The notes beneath the pieces were generated by a model. That model made no database searches and was not told where the DNA came from. It saw only the letters and a program-made list of their open reading frames with translations. Of a DNA stretch of 64,000 bases, positions 26,296-36,273 are shown one piece after another. Source of the stretch: Chamaecyparis obtusa (lineage: Eukaryota > Streptophyta > Pinopsida > Cupressales > Cupressaceae). The position numbers and the translations under genes are program-made. Numbering within the stretch: position 1 is the first letter of the stretch; each line of letters opens with the position of its first letter. The stretch lies in the NCBI GenBank assembly GCA_027943335.1, contig BSBK01009273.1, positions 2,228,501 to 2,292,500 on the forward strand. The letters are read 5' to 3'.

Positions 26296-27560
26296 ATGAA
26301 TCCAACTCAGATTGTGAAATTCATGAACTGTCTTCAATCGATCTATTCTTCCACTTTACTAGATATTCCATATACTTTTTTTTTCTCTTGTACTTCTACC
26401 AACTCTTTGTTCCAATATCTGCTCAACTTCTTTTGTCTATCTCTTAGGAAAATCATTCGTATTGTCATTTCTTCATCCCATTTATGATACTCATACAAAT
26501 CAGCAATGTTGAATATAGGTGATATATGCATGTCATCAGGTAACTCAATCTCATAAGCATTTCCATTGTCAAATCTCCTCAATATCTTGTAAGGACCAAA
26601 TTAATTCATTTTCAGCTTCCCATATGTTCTAACAAGAAATCTTCCTTTCTTCAAGTGTACCATTACTTCCTCACCAACTGCAAAATTCTTATGTCTTCTT
26701 GATCTATCAGCTCTATCTTTATATTTCTAATTAATTTTCTCCAACTTATGTTTCACTTCTTCATGCAATGTCTTCATGAACTCAGAAAACTTTACTCCTT
26801 CAACACTTCTCTTTTCTTCACCAGCAATATCCTTCAAATCTGATATACCTCTCGGTTGTATTCCATTAATAATTTTAAAAGGTGTTTTTTAGGTACTTCT
26901 ATTTACTGAATTATTATATGCAAACTCTTCTTGTGCCAACAAAAAATACTAATTACTTGGTGTATCTCCAACTAAACATCTCAAAAGATTACCCAAGCTT
27001 CTATTCACAACCTCTGTTTGTCAATCAGTCTGTGGGTGAAATGTAGAACTATACATCAACTCGGTGCCCAACTTTCTCCAAAGAGTCTTCCAAAAGTATC
27101 CAACAAATTTACTGTCTCGGTCACAGATGATACTCCTCGGTAATCCATGAAATATTACAATTTCCTTAAAGAAAATATTTTCTATATGCACTCCATTTGA
27201 TGTCTTTCTACAAGGTATAAAATGTGCCATCATAGAAAATCTATCCACAACAACAAATATAGAATCATTATCTCTTACTATCTTCAATAAGACAAGAACA
27301 AAAGCCATACTGATATCAATCCAAGGTTTCTCAAGAATAGAAATCGGTATATACAATATAGTATTATGACTTACTCCCTTTGCAACTTGACAAATTCCAC
27401 AACTTCTCACAAATTTTTGAACATCCTTATACAACTGCGGCCAAAAGTATTTCTCCTAAAGAAAATTCAATTTCTTGTGAATGCCAAAATATCCATCCAA
27501 AACACTACTATGTTTCTCCTTTATCAAATTAGTTCTCATTGATCTACTCGGTATACATAA
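26296..27560 (-). pseudogene. pol: B integrase with chromodomain remnant
   Basis: The minus strand carries an HHCC zinc segment and core at 27434-27021 ([14 protein letters not shown], then VVDRFSMMAHFIPC and [20 protein letters not shown], ending HPQTD). It is followed by a broken C-terminal part. The 26582-26343 block ([19 protein letters not shown]) leads into a frame-shifted chromodomain (about 26440-26296, [11 protein letters not shown] in one frame and the YLVKW-type motif in another). Several stops disable it. Confidence 0.83.
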
Positions 27561-27689
27561 CTGAATACCTTTAAACAACATACCTTCTTGAATAAAATAT
27601 TCTTCCCATTTAGTACTCGGTTGATCTTGAATAGGTGCTCTACACTTTATCCACGACTCAGAAAATTAGGATTAGTTTCATACAATAAT

Positions 27690-29720
27690 TTCATATCATC
27701 GAAACCAAGAACTTCAATTCTCATTTCGATCATCAAATATCTTCTTCTACTCAATACATCCACAACTCAATTAGTGACTCCACTCTTGTGTTTTATCACA
27801 AATGTATAACTCTACAAATATTCAACCCATTTCATATGTCTCTGATTCAAATTATTCTAACTACCCAAATACTATAAAGCCTTCTGATCAGTATACAATA
27901 CAAATTCACTCGATATCAAATAATGTCTCCATTTCTTTAGGGCTTGAACAATAGAATAGAATCCTTGATCATACACAAAATATTTCTTTTTTGCATCATT
28001 CAACTTTTCACTAAAGAAAGCAACAAGTTTAGCTTCTTGATTCAACACAGCTCCTATTGCACTACCACTTGCATCACATTCAACTTGAAATACCTTTTTG
28101 AAATCAGACAATGCTAACATAGGCAATTCAACAACCTTTTGCTTCAAAGTCTCAAAAATTTTATCAGCTCAATGTGTCCACTTGAATTCTCTTTTATATC
28201 CTCTCATAGTCTCCGTCATAGCATTACACATTTAACTGATATTCCTAATGGATTTTTGGTAAAAACTTGCTAAACCATGAAATGATCTTACCTCACTAGC
28301 ATTATTAGGTGTAGGACAATTCAAAATAGCTTCAACCTTTTCAGGATCCATTTTCAAACCATCAGCTGAAATCACAAATCCAAAATACAAAATCTCCTCT
28401 TTCATGAAGGAACACTTTTTTAGGTTAATCAACAACTTTTCTTCTTTTAATCTTTGCAATACTTTTTTAACATGCAACAAATTCTCTTCTCCAGTCTTAC
28501 TGAATATCAGAATGTCATCTAGGTATACAATCACAAATTTACCTACGAATTTCTTCAAAACTTCATTCATCAACCTCATAAAAGTACTCGGTGCATTAGT
28601 TAAACCAAAAGGCATAACCAACCACTCATGCAAACCTTCTCTTGTCTTAAAAGAAATCTTCCACTCATCACCTTCTCTGATTCTGATATGATGATATCCA
28701 CTTTTCAAATCAATTTTGGTAAAATACTTTTCTCCAGTCAAAATATCTGTTATGTCATCCATTCTCGATATAGGAAACCTATATTTCACTATTATCTTGT
28801 TGATTTATTTGGAATCAGTACACATTCACCATTATCCATTCTTCTTAGGTGCCAATACAGATGGTACTGCACAAGGAGTCAATCTTTCTTGGATCAAACC
28901 TTTCTGCAATAATTCTTGAATCTGTCAGTTCAATTCCTGATTCTTGATTTGTGTCAACTGATGTGGTGCCTTATTTGGTAAACTAGCTCGAGGGATTAGA
29001 TCCATGCAATGATCAATGCTTCTCTTCGGTGGAAAACCATCAGGTACATTTTTACAAATGATCTCCTTATACTTGGTGAGCATCTTATCAATCTCTTTTG
29101 GATGCTATCCTCTATTTTCTTACTCAGTTTGTTAGGAATTACAACAAAATATACATCATTCTTCTTCAAATCCTTAACAAACTTTCTTCCTTCCATCAAG
29201 CAAAATTTCACAGATGTAAAAACACTACTAACATGTTCTTCAATCAAAGGTAACATCTTGATTTGTCTTCTCTCATTAGTCCAAATAGTATATTTATGCA
29301 ATCTTCCATTATATGTAGCATGTCTATCATATTACCAAGGTCTATCCAACAAAATATGACAACAATCCATAGGCATGATATCACATAACACCTTATCATA
29401 GTACTTTCCAATTTTCAAATTCACATAGCATTGTTCACTTACCAAGAGTGTATGCTCATCCTTGATCCATGAAATTTGATAGGGCTTTGGGTGTTCCAAC
29501 CTTTCCAACTGTAACTTTGTAACCATTTCCTCAGATGCCAAGTTCTCTAAGCTTCCACTATCAATGATTACCTTCCACACTTCATCAAAAACTCTATATC
29601 TAGTCTTGAAATTTTTTTTCCTTACAGGATCTTCTTTATTACTTTCACTCCAAAGTTCTTTCCTTACCATCAAGTTCTTTTCCTTCTCAGGTTCATTCGG
29701 TGAATCTTCTTGCACCAAAT
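27690..29720 (-). pseudogene. pol: B protease, RT and RNase H
   Basis: 29718-29332 includes the protease motif VIIDSGSLENLASEE, intact. 29301-28996 bridges to RT. 28789-28232 is the longest RT block and keeps the catalytic box YLDD ([14 protein letters not shown]) together with [15 protein letters not shown] and [15 protein letters not shown]. 28147-27872 is RNase H with VECDASGSAIGAVL. Only stops and frameshifts between blocks, rather than lost active residues, break this copy. Of the three chromovirus copies here it has the best-kept RT. Confidence 0.87.
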
Positions 29721-30699
29721 CATTTCTACTGCTACCAACCTTCTTACTTACATGTGTACATTCAAATGACCTATGTCCTTCCCTAGAATTGCAACAATTT
29801 CTTCAGAATCCACCTCTATTATAACCACCTCGATAGTTATTGCCTCTTCCTCTAGTCGAATTTTCACTTTTCCACTCGGTCTTGCCCTTATCCAAATTTT
29901 TCTTGTCCTTATTAGATCTATTGTTTTCACCATAGGATCTACCTCTTCATTTAGGGAATCTACCACCTCTTTGCTCATGTACTTTGTTTAATTTCTCCTC
30001 ATCTTTCAAGGCAAACTGATAGGATTCTTCAATGTTTTCCAACTTAACCAAACTAATTTCTTCTTGGATGGAAACTCTTAACCCATTTAGGTACCTAATA
30101 ATTCTTTTCACTTCATCTTCATCATGTCCAGATCTGATATCTAATCTATAGAATTCCTCAGTATAATCTTTTACCAAGCTTTCTGCCTCAAACTTTAAAT
30201 TTGCCTAACTAGGTTAATCTGATAATCATAAGGTAAAAAATTGCCTTTTAACTTATTTACCATCTTATTCCATACCTTAATTTTATGTTTGCCTTCCATT
30301 TTTCTGTCCAATTGTAGATGCTCCCAAGGATGGATGAATTTTCAACTTTGTGCTTGTAATCTTGACCTTCTTTTCCTTAGGGACATTTTCATACTTAGAA
30401 TACTTATCCATGTCGGTGATCCAATCCACCAACTCATCCGAATCTAGCTTTCCATTGTACTCAAGATGATTGAAATGTGGTTTGGAATTCAAGTTTGTGA
30501 AAGCCTTCAAAAATATTTCCTCGCCCTGATCCATCATAGGTGCAGGTTCTGCTTCATCTTGTTCTTCTTCAATTTCTTCATCACTAACATCTTCAAGATG
30601 TCTTCGTCTACATTGGGCTGTCTCAAAAGCTTGTAACCTCGCAAGTTGTCTCAACATATCTGCCAATCCTGGATCTGCATCTCACCTCCCATGAACCAT
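29721..30699 (-). pseudogene. gag: B gag
   Basis: The ATG at 30699 begins MVHGR, the same start as in copy C, followed by a stop. 30666-30283 holds the Gag N-terminal region with acidic stretch EDVSDEEIEEEQDEAEP and the capsid start (KPHFNHLEYNGKLDSDELVDWI). 30177-29947 is the capsid end (RLDIRSGHDEDEVKRIIRYL). An Arg/Gly-rich stretch leads to a knuckle near 29810-29770 in which the second Cys is replaced by Ser. Start choice rests on conservation between B and C. Confidence 0.83.
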
Positions 30700-30819
30700 C
30701 TTGAAACCCTCTGCAATTGCATGGCAGATCACAATCTGCTACCCCACAACAAATATCAAATAGGGTTTAACAAGAAGGAACCCTCAAACCTAGATTCACA
30801 AATCTAGATCCAGATCTCA

Positions 30820-30838
30820 AACTTCGCTATAATCCACC
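30820..30838 (-). promoter_or_regulatory. B primer-binding site, degraded
   Basis: The minus strand reads ggtggattatagcgaa where C has ggtggtatcagagtgaa. Position and neighbours agree with an initiator-Met primer site, but several bases are changed. Confidence 0.6.
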
Positions 30839-31401
30839 TGATTCACAAGTGAGAGAGAGAATGTAGAATAGATCCTTATATTTCATTAATTGATTCATAC
30901 ATGCCAGGATGTAAGGCCTTCCCGGTTAGGGCCAATACAATCAAATATAATTACAACAGTCCTCCAACATGCAAGGATTTAGAAACTATCTTCCAACTTC
31001 TAACTGATACCTCTATCAACTATCTCCTAAAAATTGATACCTAAAACTACAACCAACAACTATATTTATACAAGAGGCTACTAAACAAGTCGGCCTTCAG
31101 ATCCATCATTAGTGAAAGGAACAACAAGATCTAGGTCCACATGCTTCCCAATGATCGATACCAACATTAAATCCATGACTAAAATTAAATGCATAAGTCA
31201 GGCTCAATAGAAAACCAAAAAAAAAACAATTCAGTAAGAAAGGTTAACCGAGTGCTAGGAAATAAATGACCAACTCAGTCAAAGAAGAAACCGAGCAACT
31301 ACCAAGCCAATTTGGTCAAAGAAGGAACTGAGCAACATAGAAAACCCAAACTTATTTTTGGTGACATAGGATTGCCAAGGACTTGAGATGCTCCTGCATC
31401 A
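30839..31401 (-). repeat. A/B hybrid 5' LTR with R-U5 deletion
   Basis: 563 bp, about 80-100 bp shorter than sister LTRs. The terminal tga (30839-30841) is present, but the following stretch, seen in the others as cacaagg...gatcacacaca, is missing, so the 3' end of this LTR in element direction (R-U5) is deleted internally. The right end is normal (ctgcatca) and carries the outer gtatg duplication. Probably a B/A recombinant. Confidence 0.8.
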
Positions 31402-32248
31402 GTATGTAAGGTTACATCATTATAAAAACTAGATTATTTTGTGAAAGGAACAAAGGAATACTAGGAAAAGGATTTATGAAGATCATATTTTCTTAATCTG
31501 AAAGATTGAACCTAAAGATGTAAGTGAAGCTTGCAAAGATGGTCACTAGATTAATTCCATGAATGAAGAGTTGCATAATATTGAGAGGAACAATAAATGG
31601 ATTCTTATTCCCATGCCTCAAGAAGATAATATTATTGGTGTTACAACTAGCGGTTTCTTTTGTACCAAAAGATCAACCTATTAATGTCCTATACAACTAC
31701 TAGAATTATAGAAGACATACGAGGATATTAAAAAATGTCATGAATCTAAAAGGGGGATGTTGGAGGTTAATCCAATAATCCCCCTCTCACCATCACCTAA
31801 GGGGATTTGAACCTTTGACCAAGTTTCGATACCACTTCTTACAACTAGTAGTTTCTGTTGCACCAAAAGATTGACTTGGTCATGCTTGATACAACCACTA
31901 GACTTATAGAAGATACATGAGGTTGTTAAACCATGTCATAAATCCTAAAGGGGGATGTTGGAGGTTAGTCAAATAATTGGTACCAAATGGGTTTTCAAAA
32001 ACAAATTAAATGAAGATGGAGAAGATGTTAGAAACAAAGATAGATTAGTGTGCAAAGGATATCTCATATTGAAGGAATTGATTATGATGAAAATTTTTCT
32101 TCGGTAACAAGATTAGAAGCAATGAGATTATTAATTGCTTATGATTCTTATAAGGACTTAATATTCTATCAAATGGATGTCAAGTTTGCATTTCTAAATG
32201 GCGAGTTGGTCGAAGAACAAGTATACATAGAGAAACATGATCATTTTC
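31402..32248 (+). pseudogene. pol: Cop1 pol: start of RT
   Basis: Cop1 resumes after A/B. An integrase-RT linker (about 31560-31633, matching ELHNIERNNKWILIPMP) runs into RT. TRIM I splits the RT start. After it, GTKWVFKNKLNEDGED and then the 32050-32248 block (GIDYDENFSSVTRLEAMRLL, FYQMDVKFAFLNGELVEEQV) give the N-terminal half of a copia RT. It stops at the insertion of element D (target duplication ttttc, 32244-32248) and continues at 35130. Confidence 0.82.
31639..31975 (-). mobile_element. Element I: 337-bp TRIM
   Basis: A miniature LTR retrotransposon with two 139-bp LTRs (31639-31777 and 31837-31975) around a 59-bp interior. On the minus strand the interior is little more than a primer site (TGGTATCGAAACTTGG, 31834-31819, initiator-Met type) and a purine tract (tgagagggggat, 31789-31778) beside the 3' LTR. 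The 5-bp target duplication attgg (31634-31638, 31976-31980) splits an RT codon run of Cop1. By hand count the LTRs differ at about 29 of 139 bases, so it is old. It has no coding capacity and needs outside proteins to move. Confidence 0.85.
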
Positions 32249-32251
32249 TGT

Positions 32252-32323
<72 letters not shown>

Positions 32324-32345
32324 GTGTGTGTGTGTGTGTGTGTGT

Positions 32346-32400
32346 GAATATTATTATTATGTAGATATTAGAGAAATTAATATAATACTCAAGAGGCATT
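32346..32400 (+). repeat. D LTR core, 5' copy
   Basis: A 55-bp segment, gaatattattatta to caagaggcatt, lying between (TG)n on the left and (CA)n on the right. The 3' LTR carries the same segment in reverse orientation (34887-34941) with two mismatches. Confidence 0.88.
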
Positions 32401-32471
32401 ATACACACACACACACACAGACATATATATATAATCATAATAGTCTGTATATTAATTATATAATAATGAAT

Positions 32472-32498
32472 AGACATGTCCCATGAAGGGACATGTCT
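32472..32498. other. D LTR hairpin, 5' copy
   Basis: Perfect 11-bp stem agacatgtccc with loop atgaa. Identical in the 3' LTR at 34991-35017. Could act in RNA folding or 3' end formation; unproven. Confidence 0.8.
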
Positions 32499-32602
32499 CT
32501 TCTTGGCTCATTCTCAATATAAATGCAAGAGATTGTTGCATTTGGAAAACACATATAATAATGAGTGATATTACATTTTCAATTATACAAATAACGTTAA
32601 CA

Positions 32603-32614
32603 TGGTATCATAGC
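32603..32614 (+). promoter_or_regulatory. D primer-binding site
   Basis: TGGTATCATAGC directly after the 5' LTR, one mismatch to the initiator-Met tRNA 3' end. Confidence 0.85.
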
Positions 32615-33547
32615 GAGGTTGCAAATGTAAGAGAGTAGTTTGTTGATGGTGAATGTTGGACTGTCTCAGAAAATATAGTCTCAATACGAGGACCATATCT
32701 CACAAATGCACTATTGGATTTTGCTAAAATTTGGATATGTTGGTGATAAACAAATTTAAAAGAATCTCACCAAAGTGATTGGAAAGAAAATGTTAGGTTC
32801 AAAAGTTATGACTGACTGTGTACGGGTCTATGCAAAATCTGTAAAAGAGAAAGGTTCCTTCTTTAAAAGCCTAACCACTTGAAGGGATATCCAATCATAT
32901 TGAAGAACATGTGAAGAATTATGGTAATGTTCAAGGATGATGACATCATTTTGTGAATTTGTATGATATTTTGTACATGGGCTCACCTTATAGAATGAAA
33001 TACTTGAAATTTATAAAAGATAAGTATTTCATGTTTTATTAATGCACATAATTTTTGAGTTTGTAATTTATGTTATACTATTGGTTAGTAAAATATTGTA
33101 TGCTTCTATCATTGGTATTTCCAATTGAGATAGTTTAGTGAGCTATTTGTAATCTCTCTCTGACATACCTTTAGGACAGAAGCACATGATAATTGTATTT
33201 AAGGGAGAAAGAACTTGATGCTTGCAAATGAATTGATGATTGAGACTAGATGCAAAGGGAGTTTGACATTTCAAAAGAGGTCAATAAGTTGATAAAATTG
33301 AGCTTCAAAGGGAGCATATGGTTCATTCAACTTGTGACAATCTTGATCATATTGATTGAGAGGGAGTTCACTATTGAAGGTGAAACACTTCTGAGGTAAA
33401 CTTGATATAATTTATTATTATACTAATGAATCATGAATGTTTTTAATGGGCTTTCCACTTGTGTAAATCATGAGGAAGTGATGAATTCCAAATGATTGTC
33501 ACTTGTATTTGAAAAATTTATTGGAAGGTGACGATCTTACAATAACT

Positions 33548-33712
33548 TGATCTTCTATTGTGATAGAAATCTTGTGATGGCTTAAAAAGATCATGATAGA
33601 TGACATCTTATATTGTGATAGACATATTGAGGTGGCTGAAATAGATCATAATAGATGACATCTTCTTTTGTGATAGACATCTTGTGATGGCTGAAACAGA
33701 TCATAATAGATT
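33548..33712 (+). repeat. D interior tandem repeat 1
   Basis: Three diverged units of roughly 60 bp, each with a tgtgatagacat, tggctgaa and agatcataatagat series. Not coding in a consistent frame. Confidence 0.75.
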
Positions 33713-33965
33713 ATGTGAATGTTCTTCTGGTAAGTGTACATTACCTATGAACATTATGGAGTACTTGGTGGACATCATGAGAATTGATGTTGGTAGACCA
33801 TTACTCTAAGAACTTGGTGAATATATTGAGAGTTGATATTCTGTAGGCCAATGCTCTCGATATCATGAGATGATATCTTGATGAACACTTGAGTACTTAG
33901 ATGAATGTCATGTGTTGACATTCTGATAGGTCAATATTCAAGATATCAAATGGATAGTATTGCCA

Positions 33966-34185
33966 ATGCAGGCAATCCACCTAAGGACTTGTCGATAGAA
34001 TCGTCGATGGAGGTAATCCACTTGAGGACTTGTGTATAGAATCACAGATGGAGGCAATCCACTTGAAGAATTGTGGATAGAATCACCGATGGAGGCAATC
34101 CACCCAAGGACTTGTGGATAGAATCACCAATAGAGGCAATCCACCTAAGGACTTATGGATAGAATCACCGATGGAGGCAATGCAC
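33966..34185 (+). repeat. D interior tandem repeat 2
   Basis: About five diverged copies of a 41-bp unit (gatggaggcaatccac, then aaggacttgtggatag, then aatcacc). 41 is not a multiple of three, so a repeated protein motif is unlikely. Confidence 0.8.
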
Positions 34186-34307
34186 ACATTGAGACTATGT
34201 TTCTATTGATTACATCATGAGGATGATGCCTTTATTGCTTACATCATATAATTGATGTTGTCAAGTGTCTTAAATGTTGACATTGGATTGATTTATCCTC
34301 CCTAGCT

Positions 34308-34316
34308 AAGAGGGAG
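34308..34316 (+). promoter_or_regulatory. D polypurine tract
   Basis: aagagggag immediately before the TGTT start of the 3' LTR. Confidence 0.8.
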
Positions 34317-34562
34317 TGTTGATGTTTTGTAGCTTCAGTCGGATAACACTATGAGTTAATAGTATTGAAGATATGTATATATATATATATATGTATACAC
34401 ACACACACACACACACAGATATATATATATATATATATATGTATACATATATATATACATATACATATATATATATATACATATATATATGTATACATAT
34501 ATGTATATATATATGTATATGTATATGTATATATATGTATATATATATATGTATACATATAC

Positions 34563-34597
<35 letters not shown>

Positions 34598-34730
34598 CAT
34601 ATATATATATGTATATATATGTATATATATGTATATATATATGTATATATATATATATGTATGTATATATATGTATATATATATATATATATATATGTAT
34701 AGATATATATATATATATATATATGTATAG

Positions 34731-34818
<88 letters not shown>

Positions 34819-34835
34819 GTATATATATGTATATG

Positions 34836-34886
<51 letters not shown>

Positions 34887-34887
<1 letters not shown>

Positions 34888-34941
34888 ATACCTCTTGAGT
34901 ATTATATTAATTTCTCTAATATTTACATAATAATAATATTC
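34887..34941 (-). repeat. D LTR core, 3' copy, inverted
   Basis: Reverse complement of 32346-32400 with two mismatches over 55 bp. The tail to its right (from about 34965) is in the normal orientation, so only the core is flipped. Confidence 0.88.
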
Positions 34942-34990
34942 ATATATATATATATATAATTGTCATTATATTAATTATATAATAATGAAT

Positions 34991-35017
34991 AGACATGTCC
35001 CATGAAGGGACATGTCT
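34991..35017. other. D LTR hairpin, 3' copy
   Basis: Same 11-bp stem and 5-base loop as at 32472-32498. Confidence 0.8.
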
Positions 35018-35124
35018 CTTCTTGGCTCATTCTCAATATAAATGTAAGAGATTGTTGCATTTGGAAAACACATACAATCATAAGGAGTGTTATTACATTT
35101 GCAATGATCCTAATAACCTTAACA

Positions 35125-35403
35125 TTTTCAATTGAATAATCAAATGGACATGGTTTGACATTAAAGAAAGTATTATATGGGTTTGAAGAAAGCTCCTAGA
35201 GCTTGGAATTCCATATTAGAAAATTATCTACTAAATCTTGGTTCCAATAAAGTTATTGTTGATAGTAATGTGTATTTAAAGGTAGATCATGAGGAAATTT
35301 TGATTGTAGAAGTGATTATTAATGATAGTATCTTTGGAGGTAATGATAAGTTGAGAAAAATGTTTGCAATAAAAATACAAAGTGAGTTTGAGATGTCCAC
35401 GAC
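35125..35403 (+). pseudogene. pol: Cop1 pol: middle of RT
   Basis: Carries GLKKAPRAWNSILENYLLNLG and VDSNVYLKVDHEEILIVEV, then the catalytic box as IINDSIFGGN where copia RT has YVDDIIFGGN. The paired Asp is lost, so RT is inactive. It runs to EFEMS and is cut by the solo LTR (target duplication acgac, 35399-35403, against atgac, 36274-36278). It continues at 36279. Confidence 0.85.
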
Positions 35404-36273
35404 TGTTAGGAATAAGGTGTATCAACCTTGGATAATTCCTATTCTTATTATTTGTTTTGTAAATGTATTTTTTGTAAATAATGAAATTAAGTGTGAGTGT
35501 ACATGTCTAGTTGGCATGTTGATGTGTCACTCCACTTGATGTGTCGACATCTTGTGTGTAAGGAGATCATGACTGAAATGGTCATGACAGATTCCTATGA
35601 CGCATAAGAACTATTTAAGGAATGTGCTATGACAAGTGTAAGAGCATCTTATGACTTGGGCCTATTTGGGTGCCCAAGAAGAAGTGGTTGGTGTGTGTAA
35701 CAGAATATGCCAAAAATAGGTTGGTATGACAGATTCTCTTACACTTCTCTTGTGACCATTATTTTTGGTGGATTATATGACAAGCTGTCATAGTCTATTC
35801 TAGGGATGGACGCCTATTCTTGGGATTGCATGTAATAGTTGTGTACATGTGGCTTTGTGCATGGGTCTTGGTGGTTGGATGCCAAACTCCTTTTTTGGGT
35901 ATTTGTTGGGTCCTGAGGAGTCTATATATATGATGCTGCTTCTATGGGAGAGATATAAGTTTTACTAGTCTCTCATCTCCTGAAAGAACTTGCATTGCAA
36001 GTGTGTTGTAGTCTTTGTGTTGAAGATAATACATTGTGTAGGTTTTGGAGGGGTGGGGTTGTTTTACCGAAAGGTTTTTCCCCACCAGCATATCTTTGTG
36101 TTTATGTGTTTCAATCTTCTCTATCTAATTTTTGTATGCATGGTATATGGCTGCAATATCTTTGTTAAAGTAGTTAATGAATCTAAAATTGTAAGGATTT
36201 AAAAAGAATTTGCACAATACTTTCCTTTAGAGATTAGTGTAGCAAGTTGTTTTCGCACCTGAGTTTCCTTACA
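35404..36273 (+). repeat. Solo LTR in Cop1 RT
   Basis: 870 bp from tgttaggaata to tttccttaca, TG...CA ends, with a 4-of-5 target duplication. No primer site, purine tract or coding interior. A TATA-like tctatatatatg lies at about 35919. This is the trace of a full element removed by LTR-LTR recombination. The orientation is assumed from the TATA and is uncertain. It resembles no other LTR in this window. Confidence 0.8.

Larger units (their letters stand above)
21560..31401 (-). mobile_element. A/B: three-LTR chromovirus composite
   Basis: Order on the plus strand: LTR, 3' part of an interior (A), LTR, complete interior (B), LTR. All parts belong to one gypsy chromovirus family and read on the minus strand. 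Only the outermost ends share a target duplication (gtatg, 21555-21559 and 31402-31406). The simplest reading: A inserted in Cop1, B inserted in A in the same direction, then the two neighbouring 5' LTRs recombined and deleted the 5' half of A. Element B alone (25574-31401) is 5.8 kb, close to the net length of sister copy C. Confidence 0.85.
32249..32602 (+). repeat. D 5' LTR
   Basis: Begins tgttatataat and ends taacgttaaca. It contains (TA)n, (TG)n, a 55-bp core (32346-32400), (CA)n and (TA)n, then a unique tail shared with the 3' LTR. Compared with the 3' LTR it lacks about 55 bp after the first four bases. Confidence 0.85.
32249..35124 (+). mobile_element. Element D: non-coding LTR retrotransposon
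   Basis: 2.9 kb between perfect ttttc duplications (32244-32248, 35125-35129). 5' LTR 32249-32602, primer site 32603, interior 32603-34316 and a purine tract before 3' LTR 34317-35124. The interior has no recognisable coding frame, only two tandem-repeat arrays, so D is a non-autonomous (LARD/TRIM-like) element. The LTRs differ in length (354 against 808 bp), mainly by microsatellite growth. Confidence 0.88.
34317..35124 (+). repeat. D 3' LTR with expanded microsatellite
   Basis: Starts tgttgatgttttg, ends aaccttaaca. A TA / TATATG / AC array from about 34370 to 34886 accounts for most of its extra length. The apparent open frames across it (Tyr-Ile-rich) are microsatellite artefacts. After the array come the reversed 55-bp core and the tail shared with the 5' LTR. 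Confidence 0.85.

Noticed and set aside
31790..31834. tRNA-like words (ggttcaaatcccc on the minus strand, like a tRNA T-arm)
   Set aside because: No cloverleaf or A box, and the segment lies exactly between two equal LTRs as the primer-site interior of a TRIM.
33966..34185. CRISPR-like array (41-bp repeats)
   Set aside because: Units are directly adjacent and diverged, with no spacers, inside a plant retroelement.
34349..34959. Open frames rich in Tyr-Ile over the TA/TATATG array
   Set aside because: They are by-products of a microsatellite without stops; both strands and several frames are open at once, with no motif.
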